IMG/VR virus record: IMGVR_UViG_3300020580_000001
Coordinates: 1 to 64,000 of that record
DNA: 64,000 nt
DNA from: a virus
Strand: one strand, 5' to 3'
Part shown: piece by piece, positions 36,015-45,176 of the stretch
Numbering within the stretch: the stretch's first letter is position 1
How the letters are laid out: each line of letters starts with the position of its first letter
Position numbers and translations under genes: made by a program
The notes under the pieces: generated by a model
The model's database searches: none
Told to the model about the DNA's origin: nothing
Seen by the model: the letters and a program-made list of their open reading frames with translations, nothing else

Positions 36015-36812
36015 TCATGCAGCAAGCTGTTCCGGAGTGACGCCCCATGCGCCATTATCCCAGCCAGAAATATACTGGTTTTCCACATCCCATCCAAAGA
36101 TTGGAGTACCGTCGACGGATGTTACTTTTACATCCGATCGCACGCCCTCTGGCTTGATCTCTATGAGACCTTGTTCAAGTATAGAGAGTAGTACAATCGA
36201 CGGGATCTTACCGGAAACTGCAATCGTCATAGATGGATCGTTAGCCGGCTGATTTTGAATCGCTAGCGATGGTTCGAACCATACACCAGCATCCCATCCA
36301 TTTAGCGGACCGGCATCCCAAATGAAAAAATTTGATGGCTGAGAAAATGTTGTATGATCGTCTATAAATACGAATGTCGATGGATAAGAGGCAAAGAAAT
36401 TATTCAAAATCGCCTGGGCAGATGAAATGCTTCCGTCCCACGCATTTGCCAACACGATTGTTTTTAGCAGTAGTCTATATGTGTCATCATCGAGAGCGCT
36501 AAGGCCATTAACTGTTGCATAAGGCCCCTGCCAAACTCCACGATCCCAACCTTTTGCTAGATTGGCGCTGTCCCAGCTAAAGAATATATTCGGCAACTGG
36601 ACGGAGATATTTCTCGATTGCCCAACCCAAAGGCCGACTATATCGAGTTGCGCACCGATCGCTTGATCGATGTCAAATTGTTGCGGGAGCCCATTAAGAA
36701 ACGCTTGCAAGTCGGAAAACGGTTGTAAAACCGCCGAGAGCATGCTATTGTATTTAGGCTGGCTTGCATGAAGGCGAGTGACTTTGGCTAGATAATCACT
36801 TACGAGGCGCAC
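36015..36812 (-). CDS. DUF2612 tail/baseplate protein
   Basis: A 265-residue protein starting at GTG 36812. Diagnostic features: LPQQFDIDQAIGAQLDIVGL near 45-62, GLWVGQSRNI and the repeated WD-type strands (FSWDSANLAKGWDRGVWQG, FIWDAGPLNGWDAGVWFE, YISGWDNGAWG). It follows baseplate J, as in other myophage-like clusters, and probably forms the link to the fibre. Confidence 0.82.
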   Translation of the reverse strand: MRLVSDYLAKVTRLHASQPKYNSMLSAVLQPFSDLQAFLNGLPQQFDIDQAIGAQLDIVGLWVGQSRNISVQLPNIFFSWDSANLAKGWDRGVWQGPYATVNGLSALDDDTYRLLLKTIVLANAWDGSISSAQAILNNFFASYPSTFVFIDDHTTFSQPSNFFIWDAGPLNGWDAGVWFEPSLAIQNQPANDPSMTIAVSGKIPSIVLLSILEQGLIEIKPEGVRSDVKVTSVDGTPIFGWDVENQYISGWDNGAWGVTPEQLAA

Positions 36813-36998
36813 ATGATCACCACAAAGCTAACCGCAGAAATCACAATAACCGGCGATGATGACTATGCATCCGACCAATTGGAAACGATCGAAGATGATA
36901 TCGAAAGCGGTCTACTTGATAGTTGCGGGTTCCCAGATGGCTTGCAAATTAAAGTCAAAATTTTGGATAGAATAGTCATATCACAATTATATTTATAA
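36813..36998 (+). CDS. small acidic plus-strand protein (61 aa)
   Basis: A plus-strand frame in a 163-bp gap of the late operon. The product is acidic with two repeated 'DDD/ESG' turns (TGDDDYASDQLETIEDDIES). It overlaps baseplate J by 23 bp tail-to-tail. The even composition and fit to the gap support it; no promoter was recognised. Confidence 0.45.
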   Translation: MITTKLTAEITITGDDDYASDQLETIEDDIESGLLDSCGFPDGLQIKVKILDRIVISQLYL

Positions 36999-38151
36999 AT
37001 GACACTTGGGTAAAAGGTGCCTCATCGAAGGCTAAAATGATATCGTTTGGCACCGGCATTAAGCCATCTCTTGCTATAGTGATCGAGACAAGCTCGAAAG
37101 TTCCGCTACCGAAACCACCGCTGAGCTGAGCCGGCATGTAGATGCGCGGAAGAAGTATCGCCGCTCCGATCGGAAGCGCATTGATCCACGCAATTAGAGA
37201 AGCTTGGATATTTGATTGAACGACAAACGTAAATCCGACGAGTGCCCTAACGATCACATTGATTGAGATATTGATAATTTCAGGCGGGAAATATGCAATG
37301 TTATGAACGATCCCATAAGCATCTATAATCGGCGTGATTATCGATCCATATGTGGAACATGCACCTGGAGGTTTTTTAAGAGCGATCGTAGTCGCTATTG
37401 CAGTTGTATCCCCGCCATCGACTATAAACGCCACACTATGTCCGGGTAGGCCGTTCACATCCGGAAATGCCGTGTCGTTTTCATAGGCGACAATTCGATT
37501 GACATTTGGGAGTGCGGCGAGCGCGCTAATCGTTCCCTCAAGCGAGGTCTTGGAGGGAATAGCGGTCGAGATAGCCTGCCGCTGCCGCAAGGCCGCGTCG
37601 CTCTCCACAGGGGCTCCAGGAGTGGCCGCAGCGAAGAAAACAGCGCTCTGCCAGCCAAAAGATGGATTGCCTATTGTAGCGGGCCCCGCAGTCGTCGTAA
37701 TGGCCCCAAGAACCGCGCATGTTGCGGTGACCGTGATTTGACCCAATGATGGAATCGTGACCAAGGTAGGGAGATTCCACCGAACTCCGTTAATGTCCGT
37801 AACAAATCCATTGTTTATCACAGTTCCGGCTTGGCCCCCGATTATAACCGGAACTGTGCTAAAGGACGGCACTTTACGAGCTATGCCGTTTATTTTGACA
37901 TTAGAGGCAAGCCCAGTCCCTTGCGCGGTAGCGGGCGAGAAAGAATTATAGACCTCGATTGCTTGATTGTTGACGTCGTCTAGAGTGAGCGCTAAGAGAC
38001 CGACGAATTGACCGTCCTGAGAGTCGTTGCCAAGATATATATCGGCGCCGAAAATTGATTGGAACTGTGAGGTAAAATACGCTAACTCTGTCGGAAAGTC
38101 CGGTTTGTGAATTCCAAATGAATCAATAAAAGCTATCGGAGTAGCGCCCAT
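36976..38151 (-). CDS. baseplate J-like protein
   Basis: A 391-residue GpJ protein: AFIDSFGIHKPDFPTELAYF N-terminus, LALTLDDVNNQAIEVYNSF, ATAQGTGLASNVKINGIARK (the conserved G-x-x-L-D/N...G..R/K block), and DAALRQRQAISTAIPSKTSL. It forms the baseplate wedge periphery in contractile tails. Neighbours agree. Confidence 0.9.
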   Translation of the reverse strand: MGATPIAFIDSFGIHKPDFPTELAYFTSQFQSIFGADIYLGNDSQDGQFVGLLALTLDDVNNQAIEVYNSFSPATAQGTGLASNVKINGIARKVPSFSTVPVIIGGQAGTVINNGFVTDINGVRWNLPTLVTIPSLGQITVTATCAVLGAITTTAGPATIGNPSFGWQSAVFFAAATPGAPVESDAALRQRQAISTAIPSKTSLEGTISALAALPNVNRIVAYENDTAFPDVNGLPGHSVAFIVDGGDTTAIATTIALKKPPGACSTYGSIITPIIDAYGIVHNIAYFPPEIINISINVIVRALVGFTFVVQSNIQASLIAWINALPIGAAILLPRIYMPAQLSGGFGSGTFELVSITIARDGLMPVPNDIILAFDEAPFTQVSFINIIVI

Positions 38152-38164
38152 GATAAATGCCGTC

Positions 38165-40831
38165 TTATGCTAGCGTAGCAGCAAATATTGTCACGTTTTG
38201 TCCGATTGATGTATTGTTCAACCACTGAATTGTTAGAGTCTGCGCTGCAGACGCGGCCTTATAGACGATTGTATATGTCGCCAGTCCGTTATTAACACCG
38301 CCTGAAACGCTCGTATCAGTATAAGGAATAGCAGCCCCATCGCTTAGAGATGCTGTCAATTTTCCATTTGAAAATGCCGCACTACCGCCAACGCTAGTTC
38401 CAACATATATTTTGAGAGTTCTTGTTGTGGTATCAGCCGGCACAGTAAACGACATTCCCGGTCCTGAAGTTGATGATTGGCTATAGACCAAATACCCCTC
38501 GCCGGTAACTGAGGCATCCGGACTTCCGTCTGTCCAGGTTGAAGCAAAACCACCACTTGCCGCGTTATAATTCAACAAAGCAACCGCACCAACTTGGCTA
38601 AGCGCACTTATCTGTGAGCCTCCAGTGCTTTTGCGCTCGATCGAAGCAGCGTTGACATTATAGCCAAAAGCCGCCCAGTCACTCGTGCCAAGCGTCGTAA
38701 GATTAATAGCTTGTCCAGTCGTAAACAAGACAACCGACCCAGACAGTGTCCCGCCACCTGCCAGCTCGTTTATCGAAAGCGTCGTCACATTCGGGGAATT
38801 TGGAGCCGCTGCAAGAGTTTCAGTGAGCGATATATTAAATGTGCCCGCCGTTGCTGGAGGCGTAGGGCCGACCTGAATAACTCCAGACACGAGCTGTACC
38901 GCACCGGAGTGTGAATCAGTCAGCGCCAGCGATGAAGATGGAGTCAGCCCCTGCACCGTTCCAATCACGGAACCTTGCGGATTGTTGCCATGCGCGAATA
39001 CATTAGCACTTAATGTGAGAACGCTTAGCGTGTAGTTGGCATAATACCTAACATAATCAATCCACATATCGTAATAGCCAGCCGGTGGCGCATTATCAGG
39101 CCAGCCACTGCCCATGGCCAAATTGAGCATAAGGAATACATTAATCTGCAAGCCGCCTGGCAAGGCGCTTTTTGCTACGGTTCCCTTTAGTACGTCATCG
39201 AAATATGCCGAGACCGTAGTATTCGTGACTTGCAATCCATAACGGTGGAAATCCCACGAAAGATCAGCGCCGCCCGGTGCCGGGGCACCTGAAAATATAG
39301 CTGTATTTGGCCCCGTCGCAGGTGAGTAGCTGTGCACGTTGGCGTGCCATATAGTACCATCCACTCCATACCATTCACCAATATCCCACTCGACGTTGCC
39401 AATCGAGGTATTGGTGACGGCATCCTTATCAAGAGTCCAGAACGCCGGCCATGTCCCGCCACTCGCTGGAATGTTAAAACTCGTATCAGCAGTTGGTATC
39501 ATGATACGGGATTCATAATATCCATTGCTCAGCAACGGAAGATTAGATGTTCCATCAGGAAAAGCAGTTGCAAGAAGTCCGGAGCGCCAGTGCCGGCCAA
39601 AGCCATATGGATCAACATAATTTGGATCATAGGTTGAGCGGATGCGAAGGAAACTATTTATGATTGTATAAGGATTGTAGACGGAATCGGTGTGCTCGAA
39701 AGCCGCGTCACCGAAATCGCCACCACCTGGCTTATTTTCATACCAAGTGAATCCATCGGATGCCGTAGGGGCCAAACCGGTAGGCCATACCCCAGTGCCC
39801 GGCTTAACTGGCGTTGCACTGAGTGATGTAAATTCATCACTCCAAGTAAGAGGCATCCCACTTGCACCAACCGGAAGCGACCCGATACCAGCCGGCGTGC
39901 CCTGGACTTGCAGTATCATCCGCGCAGAAAGATGAACTGTATAGGTATTATCACCAGGCGGCTTGTTCCAAGTAAAAACAGCCATCAATAATGGCCCTAC
40001 AGCCTCAGCCGTAAGGTCAAGATTTCCGGTGAAATTTCCAGCCACGTCACCAGTAAGTCGGACCGCAAATGCGCCATGGGTCCAAACCTCTACATTGACT
40101 TGCCCAGGCGCTAATACGTGAACAGCTAATGGCGCTCTAGGCACCCCAGCATTTGCATCGGATATTGCAATATATTGCAATGCCGGCGCCGTGACTTGGT
40201 TAGCATTGACAACCGTTGGTGAGAACGGTGTCATAATTATCATCGTGTTGATTGCATTAATAACCACTGCAGATGCGGCGCTTGTCGATGGCGCGCTAGC
40301 CCCACCTGTATTTGTTGCCGTCACGGTAAGTGTTAAAGTTAACCCAATATCGGCGGTGATGGGAGTATAAGTTAACGTTGCCGATCCGGGGCCCATCGCA
40401 TTGACGCCGCCCGCTTTCCATTGATACGCGCTACTTGTGACGGTATGATTCCATACCGCATCTGTTGCGGTAATTGGAGCGCCTACCTGCGGAGTGCCGG
40501 AAATTATTGCTGGGGTAGCAATTGTCGGACTGACATCAATTACAGGAACGGTAGCTTCACTAGTCGCAGCAGAGCTTGAACCAATAGAATTAATTGCAAT
40601 AACGGAAACCGTCAAGGTCTTACCAACGTCGGCAGCTACAGGCGTATAGGTCGAATTCGTAGCTCCCCTAATCGGAGCCCCAGAACGGTTCCATTGATAT
40701 GTGAAACTCATCGTATATCCGACCACGTTGCGGCTAGTATTTGACCATCCTGCGCAATTACAGAAAGTTGCAACAATTGAAGTTCCTACCTTCGGAGTGC
40801 CAGAAATTATTATTAAAGTAACTGTATTCAT
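38165..40831 (-). CDS. tail-associated GH16 glucanase with Ig-like and lectin-like modules
   Basis: Start at ATG 40831, overlapping the GpW/gp25-like stop (ATGA). Order: two Ig-like modules (IIISGTPKVGTSIVATF; AIISGTPQVGAPITATDAVW), a beta module, a GH16 catalytic domain (about 330-600) with the active-site pattern EWDIGE at 481-486 (ExDxxE: nucleophile Glu481 and acid/base Glu486) and FHRYGLQVTNTTVSAYFDD, a cadherin-like module shared with the 30886 gene, and a C-terminal beta-sandwich. GH16 enzymes cut beta-glucans or galactans. Placed within the baseplate cluster, so it is probably a virion depolymerase. Confidence 0.85.
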   Translation of the reverse strand: MNTVTLIIISGTPKVGTSIVATFCNCAGWSNTSRNVVGYTMSFTYQWNRSGAPIRGATNSTYTPVAADVGKTLTVSVIAINSIGSSSAATSEATVPVIDVSPTIATPAIISGTPQVGAPITATDAVWNHTVTSSAYQWKAGGVNAMGPGSATLTYTPITADIGLTLTLTVTATNTGGASAPSTSAASAVVINAINTMIIMTPFSPTVVNANQVTAPALQYIAISDANAGVPRAPLAVHVLAPGQVNVEVWTHGAFAVRLTGDVAGNFTGNLDLTAEAVGPLLMAVFTWNKPPGDNTYTVHLSARMILQVQGTPAGIGSLPVGASGMPLTWSDEFTSLSATPVKPGTGVWPTGLAPTASDGFTWYENKPGGGDFGDAAFEHTDSVYNPYTIINSFLRIRSTYDPNYVDPYGFGRHWRSGLLATAFPDGTSNLPLLSNGYYESRIMIPTADTSFNIPASGGTWPAFWTLDKDAVTNTSIGNVEWDIGEWYGVDGTIWHANVHSYSPATGPNTAIFSGAPAPGGADLSWDFHRYGLQVTNTTVSAYFDDVLKGTVAKSALPGGLQINVFLMLNLAMGSGWPDNAPPAGYYDMWIDYVRYYANYTLSVLTLSANVFAHGNNPQGSVIGTVQGLTPSSSLALTDSHSGAVQLVSGVIQVGPTPPATAGTFNISLTETLAAAPNSPNVTTLSINELAGGGTLSGSVVLFTTGQAINLTTLGTSDWAAFGYNVNAASIERKSTGGSQISALSQVGAVALLNYNAASGGFASTWTDGSPDASVTGEGYLVYSQSSTSGPGMSFTVPADTTTRTLKIYVGTSVGGSAAFSNGKLTASLSDGAAIPYTDTSVSGGVNNGLATYTIVYKAASAAQTLTIQWLNNTSIGQNVTIFAATLA

Positions 40832-41322
40832 CTTATATTCGTCCACATTCCATCTGTTGCAACAAGCGTCTGGCCTACTTGCACAATTCCAGAAATAGTG
40901 GGGATCATCACATTCACTGGGATTAGAGAAGATATATTTGCCGGAGATGTCGGAATAGATATTGCTCCATAAATTGTGTCAATCTCGGCGTTGACCGTGA
41001 AAGCCCGTGTATCGCGCGCCACATTTGACGAATAGACGAGAATCGCCTTAACACCTTGCGTCCCGAGAATGCGCGATTGAATTGCTGGATCACGAGTGTT
41101 CCTGGTGTAATGACCTAGAACCTGAGTATTCCATGGAGTACCGTCAGAGGTATCAAGGAACCAATCACCGAGAAAAAGATACATGCGGGTTAGAGCGGCT
41201 TGCGCCGGCGCATCCGGGACATTAATCCAGAAATCTGACGATCCATGACCCATTACATAATCACCGCCTTGATAGTTAAATACATTTATATTAGGCGGTT
41301 GCGCAAGTTTTCGATATCTCAT
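40828..41322 (-). CDS. GpW/gp25-like baseplate wedge protein with truncated Ig tail
   Basis: The first ~120 residues match the gp25/GpW fold: ALTRMYLFLGDWFLDTSDGT, RDPAIQSRILGTQGVKAILV and FTVNAEIDTIYGAI. The C-terminus (VMIPTISGIVQVGQTLVATD then GMWTNIR) is the first third of an Ig-like module that stops abruptly. The next gene starts at the stop and begins with a similar module, suggesting module shuffling or truncation here. Confidence 0.8.
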   Translation of the reverse strand: MRYRKLAQPPNINVFNYQGGDYVMGHGSSDFWINVPDAPAQAALTRMYLFLGDWFLDTSDGTPWNTQVLGHYTRNTRDPAIQSRILGTQGVKAILVYSSNVARDTRAFTVNAEIDTIYGAISIPTSPANISSLIPVNVMIPTISGIVQVGQTLVATDGMWTNIR

Positions 41323-41325
41323 CGG

Positions 41326-42537
41326 TTAACCCGCCACCCAAGCCACACCGTTGCAAAAAGCCGGGCATACAACTGAACCGCCGCCGGTTAGTGTGCTCAA
41401 AAAAGCGGGCGCAGGAACCGAATCTGTCACGTAGGCCCGCATGCCTACATTGCTAGCCGGTGGAAACGCGGCATTGAGTGATGCTACCGTAAACCCCGTC
41501 GTTTGAATCGTGGCCCCTGCAACCGCCCCGGTTACCGCAACACTCGATCCAGTAACCGCCCCGCCGCCCGAAATCCCGCCACCTCCGCCACCCGATATAC
41601 CGCCAAGCGCGCTAAGAATTCCACTGATGTTCGTGTTGCCGGCAATGTTCGTATTGCCGTTGATGTTGTTTTGCGGCGCCGTGATATTTGTATTGTTACT
41701 GCCAGTCAAACTAACACTAGGCGCGCTATGCGATATTTCGGCATTCGACGTGCTGTCTATTCCGCCGCTTCCAAGCTTGATTTTATGCTGGCCGTTGAAA
41801 AGGCTATGAACGATCGTATTTGCGACACTATCCAGCGTTATAGAATGCTGGCCATTTTTCAACGAATGAGTGATTTGATTATGATCAACCGTTGATTGAT
41901 GCGTTGTGTTTCCATCAACCGCCTGATGGTAAACTCCGGTTTGCCCAAGGACGAAAGATTGGAAATATTTTTTGGCGTCTTTCCAGGGATTATCGGCTTT
42001 ATCGTCCTTGTCGACGGATTTTGTCGTGATCCCGTTGACCGGATGCACATCATGAGTATGCTTGCCATCCTCACTGCGATTTTGCGCCGATACATTGGAT
42101 ACATTTTTGATCTTGCGCGGATCGCTGCGATATCCGCGGATCGTGAACCCATCGCTCATATGATGAGTGCGCGAATCAATTGGATTATTTTCCGTGCCGC
42201 CGTTTTGATGCCACGTATCATGCGGGCGCGAGGAAAACACAACAAGTGTTTCGTCGCCCTTCACAACCGGCATTGTGTGGACATTCTTTCCGCCGCCATG
42301 ATGATGAATTGGGACGTCATCTATAAGCGGATAGGCGGGATTAGTCTTCTTTCCATCTCCATCAATGACCGTACCGTTAACCGCAATTTGCAATTGCGCA
42401 ATATGCCCGTCCGTGGTATCCTTTGCCACGATTGCAGGCATTGCTGACCATATTTGAGTCAAATGCGAGCGGATTGCATTTGCAATCACCTCGTCATCGG
42501 TAGTGCCTGGAATTTCGGCAAAGAATGGGCTAGTCAT
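41326..42537 (-). CDS. baseplate spike, gp138-like
   Basis: N-terminal gp138 region (TQIWSAMPAIVAKDTTDGHI, YPLIDDVPIHHHGGGKNVHT, VKGDETLVVFSSRPHDTWHQ) with the HHH and DTWHQ signatures, then spike repeats rich in Asn/His (HSLKNGQHSITLDSVANTIV, NNINGNTNIAGNTNISG) that build a beta-helical needle, a Gly-rich linker and a fibre-like C-terminal cap. It forms the membrane-piercing tip. Confidence 0.88.
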   Translation of the reverse strand: MTSPFFAEIPGTTDDEVIANAIRSHLTQIWSAMPAIVAKDTTDGHIAQLQIAVNGTVIDGDGKKTNPAYPLIDDVPIHHHGGGKNVHTMPVVKGDETLVVFSSRPHDTWHQNGGTENNPIDSRTHHMSDGFTIRGYRSDPRKIKNVSNVSAQNRSEDGKHTHDVHPVNGITTKSVDKDDKADNPWKDAKKYFQSFVLGQTGVYHQAVDGNTTHQSTVDHNQITHSLKNGQHSITLDSVANTIVHSLFNGQHKIKLGSGGIDSTSNAEISHSAPSVSLTGSNNTNITAPQNNINGNTNIAGNTNISGILSALGGISGGGGGGISGGGAVTGSSVAVTGAVAGATIQTTGFTVASLNAAFPPASNVGMRAYVTDSVPAPAFLSTLTGGGSVVCPAFCNGVAWVAG

Positions 42538-42854
42538 AGCGTCTCAAAATATAAATGTGACGTCGTCCCTAGATTGGCAAACGTCGGCACGGCATCCCTA
42601 TTTCCATCCGTAAAGCAATACAAAATAAATCCGAAATTAAGATATTTATATTGTCCAATCATATCGGCACCTGGAACAAGCGGGATGCCGCAAACCATGG
42701 GAATATTGTTCGCGTCGTTTATATCCAAAAGCCAACATGCGCTTGAATCGAGAGTTTGATTATAAATCAATCTCAAATTATAAGTTACGCCGGCAATTGC
42801 TATATTCAATAGCGTATTTGCACTTGTCAGCGGAATCTCGAATTTCTGTGACAT
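42534..42854 (-). CDS. baseplate plug protein, Pam3 gp18-like
   Basis: A 106-residue beta protein with the layout of the cyanophage Pam3 baseplate plug: FEIPLTSANTLLNIAIAGVT, YNLRLIYNQTLDSSACWLLD, and GADMIGQYKYLNFGFILYCF. It overlaps the spike gene by 4 bp. Plugs sit between tube and spike. Confidence 0.75.
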   Translation of the reverse strand: MSQKFEIPLTSANTLLNIAIAGVTYNLRLIYNQTLDSSACWLLDINDANNIPMVCGIPLVPGADMIGQYKYLNFGFILYCFTDGNRDAVPTFANLGTTSHLYFETL

Positions 42855-43433
42855 TCATTGAAAAACCGGAGTTGACGGAGATAGACCACCGGCAGCAAAT
42901 GCATTCACCTGCGCGAAATTATTACCGGCTCCTTGACTTATAGGCTGCTCCGGTCCAAAATTTTGCGGTGCCGATGTCTGATCAGGCAATGCCTGATTTG
43001 CTGTCGTTGCACCACCACCGGATGTATTGGTAATGATGACCATCTTCAGGCCGACAACGACATTGAGAGCATATTCGCTTTCCTGATCGGTTGTGACCAG
43101 GAGTGACGAAACCATCATATTGCTATATTGTCGCTTCCCGGTCGTAACGTTGAACGGCTGTAGGCCGTCCTGCAAGTCGAGAAGCAATCCATAAACTTGC
43201 TGAACATATCCTTCGGATTGCACCGTACTGTTCGAAAACCCACAGCGCATAATGATTTCAGGAGGGCGCTTGTAAGCGTGATCAGAAATCGGGGCACCCG
43301 ATTCAACCGGAAATTCCGTTATTTGAAGTTGATCGTGCCCGATTTCTTCGACCACAATATCAGGAATAATAGTTCCTATAATGCGCGGATTTGGATGAGT
43401 TATTAAAGCGAAATTGGTATCAAGAATAGCCAT
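42855..43433 (-). CDS. Dit-like baseplate/tail hub protein (192 aa)
   Basis: Residues 30-140 resemble the Dit-like domain of myophage clusters: ITEFPVESGAPISDHAYKRP, VYGLLLDLQDGLQPFNVTTG, MMVSSLLVTTDQESEYALNV. The C-terminal tail is Gly/Asn-rich. It sits between plug and hub genes as in related phages. Confidence 0.78.
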   Translation of the reverse strand: MAILDTNFALITHPNPRIIGTIIPDIVVEEIGHDQLQITEFPVESGAPISDHAYKRPPEIIMRCGFSNSTVQSEGYVQQVYGLLLDLQDGLQPFNVTTGKRQYSNMMVSSLLVTTDQESEYALNVVVGLKMVIITNTSGGGATTANQALPDQTSAPQNFGPEQPISQGAGNNFAQVNAFAAGGLSPSTPVFQ

Positions 43434-43436
43434 CTG

Positions 43437-44366
43437 TTAGCCATTCCCGGACCGCAATTGGCTCAATGTCCCAGATCCGCTTTGCGCAACACATGATAGC
43501 TCCATGAACCAAGGATCACCTCTAGAGTCGCCAACATGCTCTATAAATGTAACACGATATATCCCAGCCGGATCAAAGCCGCCCTGAAACAAGCTATTGT
43601 CTATCTTGATCTGTCCCTCGCGGGTTAGTTCTGGCGTAAATCCCTGAATTGATTTCGAGTCGAGATGGATGAGCGAATTCAGCTTGATTTGCGGATTTAT
43701 CAATATCCGCACATTTATTCCGCGCGGTGTCTGCGTCGGCAGCCCAATCATTCCAGTCGCCCGATTGACAATAACCGGAGATCCGGTTCCTTTATCATCC
43801 GGTTTTGTTATATGAAGCTTAGAGTCGGTATGATCATAATGCGCGACGCCTCCAACGCTATTTGCCAGGATATGCATGTAATGCTTTGCCATCCCAAACA
43901 TTGACACAGCACGCGGATATTTGAGACTCATCAAATCGTCTGTCGGTATATTCCCGGCGTTCATGCCATTCATGGTCGACAACAGATATTTATAATGATC
44001 TAGTCCGGTACTGCCTGCCTTAAAGCTCTTATTGGCGACAGCCGTATTATGTGGTTCATCCATAGCAGCGGCAAAAACTGTCGTTGTCGTATCGGTTGCG
44101 TTATCCTTTCCGAGGTTCACCCACTTTATGTCACCGGAAAATATTTTCCCCATATTATCTCGATAGCCGGCCGAAAAGTCAGCCTTCTTGCCCATGGCAG
44201 CAAGGATCGCCTTTGCAGTGCTTGGCGCAAGATTGTAAACACATATAGATGCGGCGATAGGCTGAAATTCCGTCATCCCCTTAATGTCGAAGACGACTCT
44301 CAGATCACCGCCACAGCTTACGCCGCCGGCCGAGAGATTCCAGGCACGCAGCCATTGCCGGCCCAT
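43437..44366 (-). CDS. baseplate hub protein (309 aa)
   Basis: Start near MGRQWLRAWNLSAGGVSCGG. LRVVFDIKGMTEFQPIAASI and VYNLAPSTAKAILA are typical of tail hub proteins of the Mu gp44/Pam3 hub kind, with later GINVRILINPQIKLNSLIHL and GIYRVTFIEHVGDSRGDPWF. Forms the centre of the baseplate under the tape measure. Confidence 0.8.
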   Translation of the reverse strand: MGRQWLRAWNLSAGGVSCGGDLRVVFDIKGMTEFQPIAASICVYNLAPSTAKAILAAMGKKADFSAGYRDNMGKIFSGDIKWVNLGKDNATDTTTTVFAAAMDEPHNTAVANKSFKAGSTGLDHYKYLLSTMNGMNAGNIPTDDLMSLKYPRAVSMFGMAKHYMHILANSVGGVAHYDHTDSKLHITKPDDKGTGSPVIVNRATGMIGLPTQTPRGINVRILINPQIKLNSLIHLDSKSIQGFTPELTREGQIKIDNSLFQGGFDPAGIYRVTFIEHVGDSRGDPWFMELSCVAQSGSGTLSQLRSGNG

Positions 44367-44383
44367 TTATTATCCGATTGTGC

Positions 44384-44413
44384 TTGACAAACTGCAAAAA
44401 GGGGTGCTGAATA
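44384..44413 (+). promoter_or_regulatory. promoter of a plus-strand moron operon, predicts leaderless mRNA
   Basis: TTGACA (44384-44389), 18-bp spacer, TGAATA (44408-44413). The first gene starts with GTG at 44420, seven bases after the -10, so transcription likely begins at the start codon. It runs against the late operon. Confidence 0.55.
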
Positions 44414-44419
44414 GAACCC

Positions 44420-44554
44420 GTGAGACAGAAGCGATCGATTGCACTGACTGCCCAGCAACTTGATTTCCTTGAAAAGGAAGCTGCGCGGCTTGGAATAACG
44501 GTCTCGGACCTCATTCGGAGAATTATCGATCAATATCGGGAGGAAAAGAAATGA
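44420..44554 (+). CDS. ribbon-helix-helix DNA-binding protein (44 aa)
   Basis: A 44-residue CopG/Arc-type protein: strand KRSIALTAQQ, helix LDFLEKEAARLG, turn ITVSDLIRRIIDQY. The ITVSDLIRRII pattern is diagnostic of RHH proteins. GTG start, no ribosome-binding site, matching a leaderless mRNA. It probably regulates its own promoter. The stop overlaps the next start (ATGA). Confidence 0.7.
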   Translation: MRQKRSIALTAQQLDFLEKEAARLGITVSDLIRRIIDQYREEKK

Positions 44555-44787
44555 AAAACTTACTTATTGCTGTCGCAATCTCGGCGGCGCTAATTTCTGG
44601 CACAACAGCAAAAGAAACCTGGAATGTTATAGGCGATTCTCAGTGCTGGTTTCCAAAGACCTCTAATTATGACGACGGTGAAGTCACCGTCCAATCAGGA
44701 CATGGCTTGACATTGATATGCAAAATCAAACGGCCATTCTGTCTTCCGCCGGAATGCACCACATACGGTCATTCAGACCTGGAGTAA
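44551..44787 (+). CDS. exported Cys-containing protein (78 aa)
   Basis: GGGAGGAAAAGAA precedes ATG 44551. Signal peptide MKNLLIAVAISAALISGTTA is cleaved before KE. Mature part has four Cys (SQCWFPK, LICKIKRPFCLPPECTTYG) for disulfides. Likely expressed from the lysogen-type moron promoter; may act in the periplasm. Confidence 0.65.
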   Translation: MKNLLIAVAISAALISGTTAKETWNVIGDSQCWFPKTSNYDDGEVTVQSGHGLTLICKIKRPFCLPPECTTYGHSDLE

Positions 44788-44792
44788 GAACA

Positions 44793-45176
44793 ATGATTAT
44801 AGCCATGCTTGCCTTAATCCTCTTCGCAATCCTGTTTCCGAAGGCGCTGCGATTTCTATTTGCGCTGTTGTTCATTGGTGCTATTGTGATATCGGCGCAC
44901 GCCGAAACAAATGTTTCGTGCAACCCAGACAGCATGGTCGCTAATGGATATTTTACGCACGGGTCAATGGTATGCAATGACAACTGGCTTGACCGCCCGG
45001 CAGGCATTGCAATGGAGACACTTGCTAGACGGTGCGGCCATTTGTCAGAAGATACCCTGTTTTATCTCGCAATGAGTGGCGGAAAAGCCTTTGATAATTA
45101 TGTCGCCAAAGTAGGCAAAAAAATAGCGTGCAAGGCCTTAGATAAAGAAATGTCAATCATCGACAACGCCAACTAA
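44793..45176 (+). CDS. membrane-anchored or exported Cys protein (127 aa)
   Basis: Start at ATG 44793 after GGAG. Two hydrophobic stretches (MLALILFAILFPKALRF and LLFIGAIVISAHA); the second ends like a signal cleavage site before ETNVSCNPD. The exported part has four Cys. It ends tail-to-tail with the tape measure, overlapping by 4 bp. Third gene of the moron operon; function unknown. Confidence 0.6.
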   Translation: MIIAMLALILFAILFPKALRFLFALLFIGAIVISAHAETNVSCNPDSMVANGYFTHGSMVCNDNWLDRPAGIAMETLARRCGHLSEDTLFYLAMSGGKAFDNYVAKVGKKIACKALDKEMSIIDNAN

